DNA from: G963676795 sp963677215
GTDB taxonomy: Bacteria > Desulfobacterota > Desulfuromonadia > Desulfuromonadales > Geopsychrobacteraceae
Length of the DNA stretch: 64,000 nucleotides
Direction: 5' to 3'
Assembly: GCA_963677215.1 (NCBI GenBank)
Contig: OY781919.1
Location: forward strand, 1,116,001-1,180,000
Of the stretch, positions 17,922 through 26,356 are shown one piece after another. Positions within the stretch are counted from its first letter, which is position 1. Each line of letters starts with the position of its first letter. A program made the translations under genes and the position numbers. The notes under the pieces were generated by a model. It worked only from the letters and a program-made list of their open reading frames with translations. It was not told where the DNA came from and did no database searches.

Positions 17922-18097
17922 TCACAATCCGGACGCCACAGACAGTCGGCCTGCCCACAAGCGTTAGCAAAACCGGTCAGAAAACACTGAGGATTTCCTT
18001 CCGCTTCCTGAATCGCCCTGACCAGTTCGGTCTTTTTCATTTTTCCGGGTTTAACCCCCTGTTCGACGGCAACTTTTTTAATCTCTGTCATGTTCAT
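17918..18097 (-). CDS. Small SAP/Rho-N-like protein with a four-cysteine tail
   Basis: A 59-aa protein. Residues 1-35 (MTEIKKVAVEQGVKPGKMKK then TELVRAIQEAEGN) form a SAP or Rho N-terminal helix-extended-loop-helix fold, often nucleic-acid binding. The tail carries four cysteines (CFLTGFANACGQADCLWRPD, then C) that could bind a metal. From memory such small proteins are common in Geobacter relatives, with no known role. I chose ATG 18097, which has GGAG 8 bases upstream; an in-frame ATG at 18175 would add 26 residues without a ribosome site. Its stop overlaps the convergent trmO stop. Confidence 0.75.
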   Translation of the reverse strand: MNMTEIKKVAVEQGVKPGKMKKTELVRAIQEAEGNPQCFLTGFANACGQADCLWRPDCD

Positions 18098-18278
18098 GGT
18101 CAATTCTCCAGACTTTTCAATAGATCGTAAAGAACGCATCAACAGAAAATATAGCGCTGACCGGACAAACTTCAATCACCGCACAGAAAAATAATCTGAT
18201 TCTTACATGAAAATCAGCAGATGAAGCGGAGCTTGTTTCAACTGATTTTCATCAAATCTCCGCACCGCGGAGTTTTTC

Positions 18279-18661
18279 CGGTTCTGCCCATTAGCTGAGC
18301 GCTTGCTCAGCGTGGAGCGCGCTGTCGGTTGCTGGTGTGGTGAAGCTACGAAAAGATGAAGACGGGAAAGCTACATATTAAAGAGCCATTTTTGCTGACT
18401 TTTTGGGGCTCCGGCCAAAAAGTCAGGCGGCGTACGGGGCCGAGACCCCGTGGTCTTGATCTTCGGATGTTTCAAATATTTGTAAATCAAAATCACCGGT
18501 TCTCGCACCAGCTGGCGACATACTTTTTTGAAGCGTCAAAAAAGTATGCAAAAAAACTTTTCCAAATACTGGCGTAAGCCGTTCATGCCATCCCTTAACG
18601 GCTCAAACTAGCGAAACGGAACGCGCCCCAAGGTGCGCAAGCGCATCAAAGGGCAGAACCG
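18279..18661. repeat. Multi-hairpin element bounded by 11-bp inverted repeats
   Basis: Outer arms CGGTTCTGCCC (18279-18289) and GGGCAGAACCG (18651-18661) enclose 361 bases. Inside are CTGACTTTTTGG (18395-18406) with CCAAAAAGTCAG (18415-18426), and CATACTTTTTTGA (18519-18531) with TCAAAAAAGTATG (18536-18548), both perfect. Smaller hairpins lie near GCTGAGCGCTTGCTCAGC and GGGGCCGAGACCCC. The sequences next to the outer arms also match each other imperfectly in inverted orientation (GCGCTTGC..., GGCGCG...). This looks like a non-coding mobile or REP/MITE-like repeat rather than a gene remnant. Copy number cannot be judged from one window. Confidence 0.6.
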
Positions 18662-18667
18662 AATTAT

Positions 18668-18700
18668 GCGAAAGGCGGGTCGGAGAGACCCGCCTTTCGC
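18668..18700 (-). terminator. Hairpin terminator downstream of acnA
   Basis: Perfect 14-bp stem GCGAAAGGCGGGTC (18668-18681) / GACCCGCCTTTCGC (18687-18700) with a 5-base loop, 6 bases beyond the acnA stop. No T-run follows on the minus strand, so it may act mainly as a 3' stabiliser or pause site. Confidence 0.65.
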
Positions 18701-18706
18701 ATTTCG

Positions 18707-21364
18707 TCATTTTTTCATCAGGTTGAGCAGAACGTAGTTGAGAATCCCTCCGCTCTGGTAATAACCGATCTCCTGATCGGTATCAACGCGACAGAGCACC
18801 TCCAGGGTTTCACTGGACCCGTCAGCACGGTGGATCGTCAGGCTCAGCGTCTGCTTGGGTTTCAGCGCTGAAACTGCCGGCATGGAGAACGATTCACTGC
18901 CATCGAGCTTGAGGCTTTCAGCCGAGCTGCCGCCGCTGAACTGCAGCGGCAGGATCCCCATTCCGACCAGGTTCGAACGGTGAATCCGTTCGAAACTCTC
19001 AGCCAGAACCGCTTTGACCCCAAGCAGCAGGGTGCCTTTTGCAGCCCAGTCGCGGCTGGAGCCGGTTCCGTATTCCTTGCCGGCGATGACCATCAACGGC
19101 GTTCCATCCTGCTGGTAGCGCATCGATGCCTCGTAGATGCTCATGGTTTCACCGCCTGGCGGATAGCAGGAAACACCTCCTTCACTGCCCGGCACCATCC
19201 GGTTGCGCAAGCGGATATTGGCAAAGGTTCCGCGCATCATAACCTCATGATTACCACGCCGTGAGCCGTAGGAGTTGTAATCCTGCTCGGTTACACCATG
19301 TTCGCTCAGGTACCTGCCCGCTGGGCTGCTCGCCTTGATCGAGCCGGCCGGGGAGATGTGATCGGTGGTGATCGAATCACCAAGCAGGGCAAGCAGTCGC
19401 GCTTTGTCGACGCCGGAAAATCCCGTGTTGACCTCAAGCTTATCGAAGAAAGAGGGGAGGCGGATGTAGGTTGAATCGGGATCCCAGGCGTAGGTCTGAC
19501 CGTCGGGTGCCGGCAGGTTCTGCCAGGCCTGATCACCTGAGAAGACTTCCGCGTATTCCTTCTGGAACATCTGGGCGTTGACCAGAGCGACCATTTCCGC
19601 AACCTCGGCATTGCTCGGCCAGATATCCTTGAGATAAATAGCCTCCCCCGCCTTGTTGTATCCGATCGGCTCGCAGGTCAGATCGATCCGGGTTGTACCG
19701 GCCAGGGCGAAAGCGACAACCAGCGGCGGAGAGGCCAGCCAGTTGGCTTTGACCTGGGCGTGGATGCGCCCTTCAAAGTTACGGTTACCGGAAAGCACCG
19801 AACAGACGGTCAGTTCCCCCCGATCGATCGCTTCGGCGACCGGACCGGTCAATGGCCCCGAGTTGCCGATACAGGTGGTGCAGCCGTACCCGACGATGTT
19901 GAAACCGAGCTGATCGAGATAGCTCTGCAGGCCGGCCTTGGCCAGATAATCGGTAACCACCTTGGAGCCTGGTGCCAACGAGGTCTTGACCCAGGGTTTC
20001 TGCTGCAGACCAAGTTCGACAGCCTTCTTAGCGACCAGACCGGCGGCCATCATGACCGCAGGGTTCGAGGTGTTGGTACATGAGGTGATGGCGGCGATGA
20101 CCACATCGCCGTGGTTCAGTTTGTCGCTGCTTCCCGGAATGGTGACTCCCTCAGCGTCAAGTTGCGACAAAACCTGTTCGGTCGCTGTGCGCATCCCTCC
20201 GAGCAGGACCTTGTCCTGCGGACGTTTCGGGCCGGCAAGGCTCGGTCTGACCGTCGCCATATCAAGCTCAAGCAGGGCGCTGTATTGCGGATCGGGGGTG
20301 GCATCGCTGCGCCACAGCCCCTGTTCCTTGCAGTAGGCCTCGACCAGGGCGATGGTCTCATCACTGCGCCCCGAGAGCCTGAGGTAATCGAGAGTAATCT
20401 GATCAATCGGGAAGAACCCACAGGTTGCGCCGTATTCCGGTGCCATGTTGCCGATCGTCGCACGGTCAGCTAGCGGCAGCTGGGAGAGCCCTGAACCGAA
20501 GAATTCGACAAACTTGCCGACAACCCCGTGTTTGCGCAGCATCTGGGTGACGGTCAGCACCAGGTCGGTGGCGGTGACGCCTTCACCCAGGGCACCGGTC
20601 AATCGGAAACCGACAACCTCCGGAATGAGCATCGAGATAGGCTGACCGAGCATGGCCGCTTCAGCTTCGATACCGCCGACCCCCCAGCCGAGCACACCGA
20701 GGCCGTTGATCATGGTGGTGTGACTGTCGGTACCGACCAGGGTATCCGGGTAGGCGAGAATTTCGCCGTCAGACACTTCGCTCCAGACACCTTTTGCCAG
20801 ATATTCGAGATTGACCTGATGGCAGATGCCGGTACCGGGAGGCACGACACGGAAATTGTCGAAAGCCTTCTGCCCCCAGCGCAGGAAAGCGTAACGTTCG
20901 CGGTTACGCTCCATCTCCTTGTCGACATTAGCGGAGAAAGCCCCAGGCTGCCCGTAGTAATCGACCATGACCGAGTGGTCGATGACCAGATCGACCGGAA
21001 TCTGCGGGTTGATACAGGAAGGATCGCCGCCGTTCTTCGCCACCGCATCGCGCATGGCGGCCAGATCGACAATGGCCGGAACGCCGGTAAAATCCTGCAT
21101 CAGGACCCGGGCCGGACTGAAGGAAATTTCACTGTCGCCGGCATTTTCAGGACTCCAGCCGGCAACAGCCTCTATATCACGGCGAGTAATCGCCTGCCCA
21201 TCCTCTTTGCGCAGCAGGTTCTCAAGCAGAACCTTGATCGTAAACGGAAGACGATTCAAATCTCCCAGACCCGCAGCTGCTGCAGCCTTGAGACTGTAAT
21301 ACCTGTAGCTGCGCCCGGCAACTTGAAGGATACTGGCAGTTTCGAACGAATTACCTGCCTTCAT
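18707..21364 (-). CDS. acnA: Aconitate hydratase A
   Basis: Interconverts citrate and isocitrate in the TCA cycle using a [4Fe-4S] cluster. The 885-aa length fits AcnA/IRP-type aconitases. Cluster cysteines lie in AAITSCTNTSNP and in GYGCTTCIGNSGP. The substrate-binding regions DHSVMVDYYG, VGTDSHTTMINGLGVLGWGV and the C-terminal swivel domain with YGTGSSRDWAAKG are present. The start has a textbook AGGAGG ribosome site. It is transcribed alone, with a hairpin after the stop. AcnA-type enzymes can also bind RNA when the cluster is lost; whether this one does is unknown. Confidence 0.97.
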   Translation of the reverse strand: MKAGNSFETASILQVAGRSYRYYSLKAAAAAGLGDLNRLPFTIKVLLENLLRKEDGQAITRRDIEAVAGWSPENAGDSEISFSPARVLMQDFTGVPAIVDLAAMRDAVAKNGGDPSCINPQIPVDLVIDHSVMVDYYGQPGAFSANVDKEMERNRERYAFLRWGQKAFDNFRVVPPGTGICHQVNLEYLAKGVWSEVSDGEILAYPDTLVGTDSHTTMINGLGVLGWGVGGIEAEAAMLGQPISMLIPEVVGFRLTGALGEGVTATDLVLTVTQMLRKHGVVGKFVEFFGSGLSQLPLADRATIGNMAPEYGATCGFFPIDQITLDYLRLSGRSDETIALVEAYCKEQGLWRSDATPDPQYSALLELDMATVRPSLAGPKRPQDKVLLGGMRTATEQVLSQLDAEGVTIPGSSDKLNHGDVVIAAITSCTNTSNPAVMMAAGLVAKKAVELGLQQKPWVKTSLAPGSKVVTDYLAKAGLQSYLDQLGFNIVGYGCTTCIGNSGPLTGPVAEAIDRGELTVCSVLSGNRNFEGRIHAQVKANWLASPPLVVAFALAGTTRIDLTCEPIGYNKAGEAIYLKDIWPSNAEVAEMVALVNAQMFQKEYAEVFSGDQAWQNLPAPDGQTYAWDPDSTYIRLPSFFDKLEVNTGFSGVDKARLLALLGDSITTDHISPAGSIKASSPAGRYLSEHGVTEQDYNSYGSRRGNHEVMMRGTFANIRLRNRMVPGSEGGVSCYPPGGETMSIYEASMRYQQDGTPLMVIAGKEYGTGSSRDWAAKGTLLLGVKAVLAESFERIHRSNLVGMGILPLQFSGGSSAESLKLDGSESFSMPAVSALKPKQTLSLTIHRADGSSETLEVLCRVDTDQEIGYYQSGGILNYVLLNLMKK

Positions 21365-21470
21365 TATGACCTCCTATTTATGTTCAAGTCGTGGATATTG
21401 TTGATGCTCATATAGCATACTTCAATATTTCACCGAATTGATAGAAGGTCGCTCATTAATTTTAAGTTGG

Positions 21471-23255
21471 CTACTTTTTTCCCTTATGGTTCTTGGGAAG
21501 GATCATCGTAAAAATACTCCCCTGGCCAACCTGGCTCTGGACCGTCACCTTGCCGCCGTGGGCGTTACAGATGTGTTTGACGATCGCCAGCCCCAGGCCT
21601 GTTCCGCCAAGATCCCGGCTGCGCGCCTGATCGATCCGGTAGAACCGTTCAAAGAGCCGTGGCAGATGTTCCTCAGCGATCCCCGGTCCGGTGTCTTTGA
21701 CCGAAATCGTCACTTCCTCACTCAGGTCCTTCGCCTCGATCATTACCTCACTGCCACTTGGACTGTACTTGATGGCGTTGCTGAGCAGGTTGATAATCGC
21801 CTGCTCCAGAAGTGGAGCATTAACCCTGGCGCGTAAATCTTCGCCACAAACGACCTTGAGCCTGGTCTGCTGACGTGCGAGCAGGGACTCACAGCCCCCC
21901 TTGGCTTCTTCGAGCAGCGGCATCAGTCTGGTCTCCTCGAGCTCCCATGAACCGTCCTTACTCCCCTGTTCAATCCGCGACAGATCGAGCAGGTCCTCGA
22001 CCAGAGCGTTGAGACGTTCGCTCTGCTTGAAGATAATCTGCAGAAAACGCTGACAGGCCTGATCGAACCCCTCTTCGTCCAGCAGGGTCTCTACCGCCCC
22101 GCGAATAGCGGTAATAGGCGTTTTGAGCTCATGGGAAACATTGGCGACAAAATCACGACGTACCGATTCAAGCTGGCGCATATGGGTAAGGTCGTGAAGA
22201 ACAATCAGCACACCGATCCGCTCATGCAGTTTACCGGTCAGTGGTGCGGCCTGGACATGAAGATAACGTTTTTCCGGGCTGAGCAGCACCAGCTCATCCT
22301 CGAGTGGCCCCTGTGCCTGCAGGGCTTCAGTCACGAAGCGCAGCAGGCCGGAGTGACGAATCAGCCCCTGAATCGGGCAACCCGGATCAACCTTGGTGCT
22401 GACACCGAACAAATCTGCAGCAGCAGTGTTCAGCCTGATAATCTGTTCATTATTATCGATAGCAATGATTCCTTCGACCATACAGCCGAGGATGGCCTCA
22501 ATCTCACTGCGCTGCTCAACCTCTTTTTCGATCAGCTCCGACAGATCACCGGCCATCGAGTTGAGTGCCTTTGCCAGGCGGCTGGTCTCAACCGAACCAC
22601 TTTCAATCAAAGGGACATCCAGCTGCCCCTGGGAAAAACGTTGAGCGGCGGCGGTCATCTGTTCCAGCGGCCTGCTGATACGGCGCGACAACAACCAGGA
22701 CACTGGTGCCGCGATGATAATGATCAGCACTCCGGCCAGAACCAGACGCCGGTAAACCTGGATCAGCGTCTCATCGATATCTGAAACACTGATAGCGGTC
22801 CTGACCGTACCGAGAACCTGGTCGTTCTCCACGAATGGAATGGCGACATACATCAGTGTCTGTCCAAGTGTTCTGCTGAAACGTACCGCCTGGCCGTATT
22901 CCCTGCTCTGGGTACTGACCACCTCAGGACGTTTGCCGTGATTTTCCATTCTGGTGGAATCTTCATCTGAATCGGCCAGAACGACGCCATCCTCACGGAT
23001 GATCGTGATTCTGGTGCCGGACCTTTCTCCAAGTATCCTGACCTTCGTAGCTAGCTGCGCTGCGTTATCCATGGAAAACGAGCCATGCAGCTGCTCAGCG
23101 ACAAGTTCAGCCCTGGCTTTCAGATCAGCGGCAGTCTGTGCATAGTGAAAAGATTTGAGCACAACGGAGACATACCAGCCAAGACCGATCAGAACCAGGA
23201 CAGCCAGAAGGATATAGGTCGGATAGAGGTGCCAGACCAGGCGCTTCAATCTCAT
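21471..23255 (-). CDS. PhoR-type sensor histidine kinase
   Basis: A 594-aa membrane sensor kinase. Order: membrane helix (about 11-33), periplasmic sensor region (about 34-168), second helix (170-190), HAMP (190-243), PAS (about 250-355), HisKA with phospho-acceptor H375 in VSHELKTPITAIRG, and HATPase with NAIKYSPSG and GGTGLGLAIVKHI. This layout matches PhoR/WalK kinases with an extracytoplasmic loop. The start codon overlaps the regulator stop by 4 bases (ATGA), so the two are made together. Sensing of phosphate is plausible by similarity and by the nearby alkaline phosphatase, but no pst or phoU gene is in the window. Confidence 0.9.
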   Translation of the reverse strand: MRLKRLVWHLYPTYILLAVLVLIGLGWYVSVVLKSFHYAQTAADLKARAELVAEQLHGSFSMDNAAQLATKVRILGERSGTRITIIREDGVVLADSDEDSTRMENHGKRPEVVSTQSREYGQAVRFSRTLGQTLMYVAIPFVENDQVLGTVRTAISVSDIDETLIQVYRRLVLAGVLIIIIAAPVSWLLSRRISRPLEQMTAAAQRFSQGQLDVPLIESGSVETSRLAKALNSMAGDLSELIEKEVEQRSEIEAILGCMVEGIIAIDNNEQIIRLNTAAADLFGVSTKVDPGCPIQGLIRHSGLLRFVTEALQAQGPLEDELVLLSPEKRYLHVQAAPLTGKLHERIGVLIVLHDLTHMRQLESVRRDFVANVSHELKTPITAIRGAVETLLDEEGFDQACQRFLQIIFKQSERLNALVEDLLDLSRIEQGSKDGSWELEETRLMPLLEEAKGGCESLLARQQTRLKVVCGEDLRARVNAPLLEQAIINLLSNAIKYSPSGSEVMIEAKDLSEEVTISVKDTGPGIAEEHLPRLFERFYRIDQARSRDLGGTGLGLAIVKHICNAHGGKVTVQSQVGQGSIFTMILPKNHKGKK

Positions 23256-23953
23256 GACAGTTCCTTAAAACGATAACCGACTCCACGTACGGTTTCGATG
23301 TAGTGGCCACAGGGACCAAGTTTCTTCCTCAAACCGGCGATCTGTACGTCGACCGCACGATCGGTCACAGCATAGTCTTCACCGCGAACGGCGTTCACAA
23401 TCTGATAGCGGGTAAAGACCCAGCCGGGACGACTGGCCAGAGCTTCGAGAACCCTGAATTCAGTAAAAGTCAGTTCGACCGGACTGCCACAGACCATGAC
23501 CTGGTTGCGCCCGCTATGGATTGTCAGTTCATCGAAATTCAGCTCCTGCTCCTGACCGGCGACCTCTGCCTCAGAATTGCGCCGCATGACGGCCTGCACA
23601 CGCGCCAACAGGACCTTGACACTGAATGGCTTGGTGACGTAATCATCCGCCCCCATTTCAAGCCCCTGAACAACGTCCCGCTCTTCACCACGTGCAGTAA
23701 GCATGATGATCGGTATTTCCTGGGTGTTTTCGTCAGACTTCAATCTCTTGCAGATCTCAAGTCCATCGATGCCAGGCAGCATCAGGTCGAGAAGGATCAG
23801 GTCCGGACGCTTTATCCCAACCTGCTTGAGCCCTTCTTCACCGCAGGTCGCACAGACCACCTCGTACCCTGCCTTGATCAGGTTGAAGTGAAGAAGAGCA
23901 AGAATATCCTCCTCATCCTCAACAACCAAAACTGTTTTTTTATCTTCAGACAT
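23252..23953 (-). CDS. PhoB/OmpR-type response regulator
   Basis: A 233-aa regulator with an N-terminal receiver domain (acidic pocket VVEDEED, phospho-acceptor D56 in LLDLMLPG, switch lysine in DDYVTKPF) and a C-terminal winged helix ending in the usual RGVGYRFKE. It is the partner of the kinase encoded 4 bases downstream by overlap. GGAG lies about 6 bases before the start. The upstream region shared with the cold-shock gene is very AT-rich; I see no clear Pho box there. Confidence 0.93.
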   Translation of the reverse strand: MSEDKKTVLVVEDEEDILALLHFNLIKAGYEVVCATCGEEGLKQVGIKRPDLILLDLMLPGIDGLEICKRLKSDENTQEIPIIMLTARGEERDVVQGLEMGADDYVTKPFSVKVLLARVQAVMRRNSEAEVAGQEQELNFDELTIHSGRNQVMVCGSPVELTFTEFRVLEALASRPGWVFTRYQIVNAVRGEDYAVTDRAVDVQIAGLRKKLGPCGHYIETVRGVGYRFKELS

Positions 23954-24177
23954 ATCTACTCCAAATTTTGGCTAATATTATTTGGATGGAAGTATATCGT
24001 TCAATGTTAGGATATTGTGAATTTGCTAACAATATTTTGCCAAGATTGTTTTTTGGTTATTTTTTTCCTTAAATCTCAAACAGATTAAAAAAATAACGTT
24101 GTTTTTATATTTGGCCTGTGCTAGAAGCGAAAATATCGTGTCTCGGTTGCCCTCGTATAATTTTCAAGGAGTTTAGA
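23954..24177. promoter_or_regulatory. AT-rich divergent region and long cold-shock leader
   Basis: Divergent promoters for the response-regulator gene and the cold-shock gene must lie here. T-rich blocks are visible around 24045-24075. A long leader is usual for cold-shock genes, where the RNA itself senses temperature; no specific fold could be confirmed by eye. Confidence 0.4.
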
Positions 24178-24378
24178 ATGGCAGAAGGTACTGTAAAATG
24201 GTTTAACGATGCAAAAGGCTTTGGTTTCATCGAACAAGACAACGGCCCGGATGTTTTTGTTCACTTCTCAGCTATCCAGTCCGAAGGTTTCAAATCCTTG
24301 GCAGAGGGTGATCGCGTAACTTTTGATGTTATTCAGGGAGATAAAGGGCCTCAATCGGCCAACGTCGTCAAACTTTAA
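24178..24378 (+). CDS. Cold-shock domain protein
   Basis: A 66-aa single OB-fold RNA/DNA-binding protein of the CspA family. The two nucleic-acid-binding motifs are intact: KGFGFI (RNP1) and VFVHFSAI (RNP2). ATG 24178 follows AAGGAG at about 7 bases; an in-frame GTG upstream at 24118 lies in the leader and is not used. A strong terminator follows, so it is monocistronic. Confidence 0.96.
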   Translation: MAEGTVKWFNDAKGFGFIEQDNGPDVFVHFSAIQSEGFKSLAEGDRVTFDVIQGDKGPQSANVVKL

Positions 24379-24454
24379 GACGATACAATCCAATACGGAT
24401 TACAGACACAGTTAAGTTAGACATGTGAGGTATTTAGAGAGGGTGAACCATTTG

Positions 24455-24488
24455 AGGGCTTCGGAATTTTCCGAAGCCCTTTTTATTT
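24455..24488 (+). terminator. Terminator downstream of the cold-shock gene
   Basis: Perfect 12-bp stem AGGGCTTCGGAA (24455-24466) / TTCCGAAGCCCT (24469-24480) followed by TTTTTATTTTT. It may also serve the convergent gene. Confidence 0.92.
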
Positions 24489-24493
24489 TTCAA

Positions 24494-26272
24494 CTAGTGG
24501 TCAGTTATAGATAGTGTCTTTTCACTCTCAATCTTCCAGTCATCTCCCTTACGAACAAGTTGAATTTCTTTTTTTGAATGATCACTATAGGTATTTGACA
24601 GGTAAACCTGATCAAAAGTGACATTGACAAGATTTTCCCGAACTTCTTCAAGCTGAATATTTTCTAGATCAATCTTGAGCCATTGCGCTTTTCCTATCAA
24701 CTCACGCCGTTTCTGACTCCATTGCTCGTGGCTGAGGCCGTTTGATGGTGCATAGTCCCGACTATAACTGTTCAGATAACCGTCGACATCCTGACTTGAC
24801 CAGGCTGTTGCCCAGTTTTTGAGACTGTTCACGATTTCTGTTTCCTGTTGCTGTGCAAGATGACCACCAGAGATAAACTCTACATCCTCCTGACTCACAG
24901 TTTCAGCATCCTGGGCAGCTTCTTCGCTGAATTCCTGTCCCGCAGGCCACCATTCCATGTTCTGTACCGGAGCAGGTAGAGCTACCGGTTCCGTTACATT
25001 TTCGCGACCGGGATCCTCATCGGCAGGTTTTACTGATTCGCTGCTCACGACAGGATTCTGATCAACCGCTTCCTCTACAGCTTCATCAAGCTCTTCATAG
25101 CGCTCGACGCTTTCTGGTCGGGCGACTTCTGCAACGGCCTCAGGCACTCCAAGCGTCTCGACCGCCGGCGATTGTGTAGCAACAGCCGCATACGTCGAAC
25201 TTTGTTCCGTTTCAGTTGATATCCTGAAGAATGTCGACGCCGCCAGCCCGAGCAGAAAAGCCAAAACTGTACAGCACGCCAGCACCATATAAGTCCTTGA
25301 ATCCGTATGACGTACTTCCGCGGCGGCCTGTTGACCGACACTCAGCTCTTCGACCTGGCGCTGAGCATCGGTCAGACGATTGGTCAGACGATTGTACTCG
25401 AGGGTTGCTTCGTCGAGCTGCAGTATGAGCTGATTTTTCTCTTTGATCAGCTTTCTGACCTGGGGGAGAACATCCTTTTTCTCCCGCAACGAGATATTCA
25501 CTCTATCAACAGAGTTATCCACAGCTGTTGATAACGGTTGTTCGCCATCCTCTTGCTGCGCCTCTTTCAACTCCAGCAGATCCCTGTAGGGTTCGGAGAA
25601 ATCCGCGTAGGTCTTATCACCCCGACCAAGAAGATTGAGACAAAGCAACTTCAGCGATTGACTGTCCAGCTGGTCGAGCAGCTCGTCTTCCCGCAGGTTG
25701 ATATCATGCTTGGCAGTAAGCAGCTGCAACAGCAGCTGACCGAGACTGTACAAAGTTTCATCCAGCTGCTGGCTGTAACTTTTCCTGCCGTGGACCAGAG
25801 CAAAACTTTCCTGAATGCCGAAATCGGCGATGACAGCCTCACCTTTATCATTGATAAAAACCTTGTCTGCCATAATCGGACCGGGCAGCAGTTTCTTTGT
25901 CGCGGCATAGTTCAGGGCAGCAATCAGTTCGGTCATCAGTTTTATGACCTGTTTTACAGCCAACCCCCTTTCAATGATAGATCCGAGGGGTTCAAGATAG
26001 TTGTAACTTGTGGTGTAGTAGAAGAAATCTCCTTCATAACCAGAGTCATAGATGGCTGCTATTCCCGAATGTTCGAGAAGGAAAATTTGATCGAGCCGGT
26101 TCGACAGGGTGCGACGTTGATCGCTGATCCCGGCTTCTTCAATGGAAAAAACATTGAGGATGACAGCACTGTGAAAAAACGGATCTTCCGTCAGACAGCA
26201 GGTCTGGAACCCTTCGCTGTGAAGAACTTCTTTGACGGTATAGACACCAAATTTTTGATTTTTTTCTAACAT
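24494..26272 (-). CDS. Membrane pseudokinase with a C-terminal Cds6/NTF2-like domain
   Basis: About 592 aa. Residues 1-215 follow the fold of a Ser/Thr protein kinase, but the usual catalytic parts are missing. The ATP-anchoring Lys region reads SAVILNVF and the HRD loop reads LLPGPIMADKVFIND; only DFG (near residue 142) remains. A Gln/Leu-rich coiled coil (about 255-305) comes next, then one membrane helix (MVLACCTVLAFLLGLAASTF), then a long acidic, Pro-rich linker. The last 110 residues (NWATAWSSQDVDGYLNSYSR onward, ending WKIESEKTLSI) match the NTF2-like tail seen in Cds6-type L,D-transpeptidases. ATG 26272 is preferred because GAGG precedes it; an ATG at 26299 lacks a site. It probably senses or scaffolds across the membrane. 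Confidence 0.72.
   Translation of the reverse strand: MLEKNQKFGVYTVKEVLHSEGFQTCCLTEDPFFHSAVILNVFSIEEAGISDQRRTLSNRLDQIFLLEHSGIAAIYDSGYEGDFFYYTTSYNYLEPLGSIIERGLAVKQVIKLMTELIAALNYAATKKLLPGPIMADKVFINDKGEAVIADFGIQESFALVHGRKSYSQQLDETLYSLGQLLLQLLTAKHDINLREDELLDQLDSQSLKLLCLNLLGRGDKTYADFSEPYRDLLELKEAQQEDGEQPLSTAVDNSVDRVNISLREKKDVLPQVRKLIKEKNQLILQLDEATLEYNRLTNRLTDAQRQVEELSVGQQAAAEVRHTDSRTYMVLACCTVLAFLLGLAASTFFRISTETEQSSTYAAVATQSPAVETLGVPEAVAEVARPESVERYEELDEAVEEAVDQNPVVSSESVKPADEDPGRENVTEPVALPAPVQNMEWWPAGQEFSEEAAQDAETVSQEDVEFISGGHLAQQQETEIVNSLKNWATAWSSQDVDGYLNSYSRDYAPSNGLSHEQWSQKRRELIGKAQWLKIDLENIQLEEVRENLVNVTFDQVYLSNTYSDHSKKEIQLVRKGDDWKIESEKTLSITDH
25503..25534. promoter_or_regulatory. Cluster of three DnaA-box sequences inside the pseudokinase gene
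   Basis: CTATCAACA (25503-25511), perfect TTATCCACA (25515-25523) and TGTTGATAA (25526-25534, the reverse of TTATCAACA). The last two form a 20-bp near-palindrome. Spacing is tight, like a DnaA-binding cluster, but the frame encodes a normal-looking stretch of protein. Confidence 0.35.
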
Positions 26273-26356
26273 GGTCGCCTCAGATGGACACTTTTTCATA
26301 AGGTATTTTAATAAATTTAAATATAAAGATATTGCACAAGCGTCAATCTTTGCGCT

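Larger units (their letters stand above)
18098..18706. other. Gene-free stretch containing a palindromic element
   Basis: About 600 bases with no supportable gene. It holds the leader of the small SAP-like gene, then a set of nested inverted repeats (18279-18661), then the terminator of acnA. A 73-codon frame at 18356-18577 runs through the hairpins and has no protein-like character. Confidence 0.6.

Noticed and set aside
18356..18577. 73-codon open frame in the palindromic intergenic element
   Set aside because: It runs through perfect inverted repeats and has low protein-like character; the structure explains the sequence better.
20528..21415. Open frame (295 codons) opposite acnA
   Set aside because: Antisense to aconitase; no start signals or motifs.
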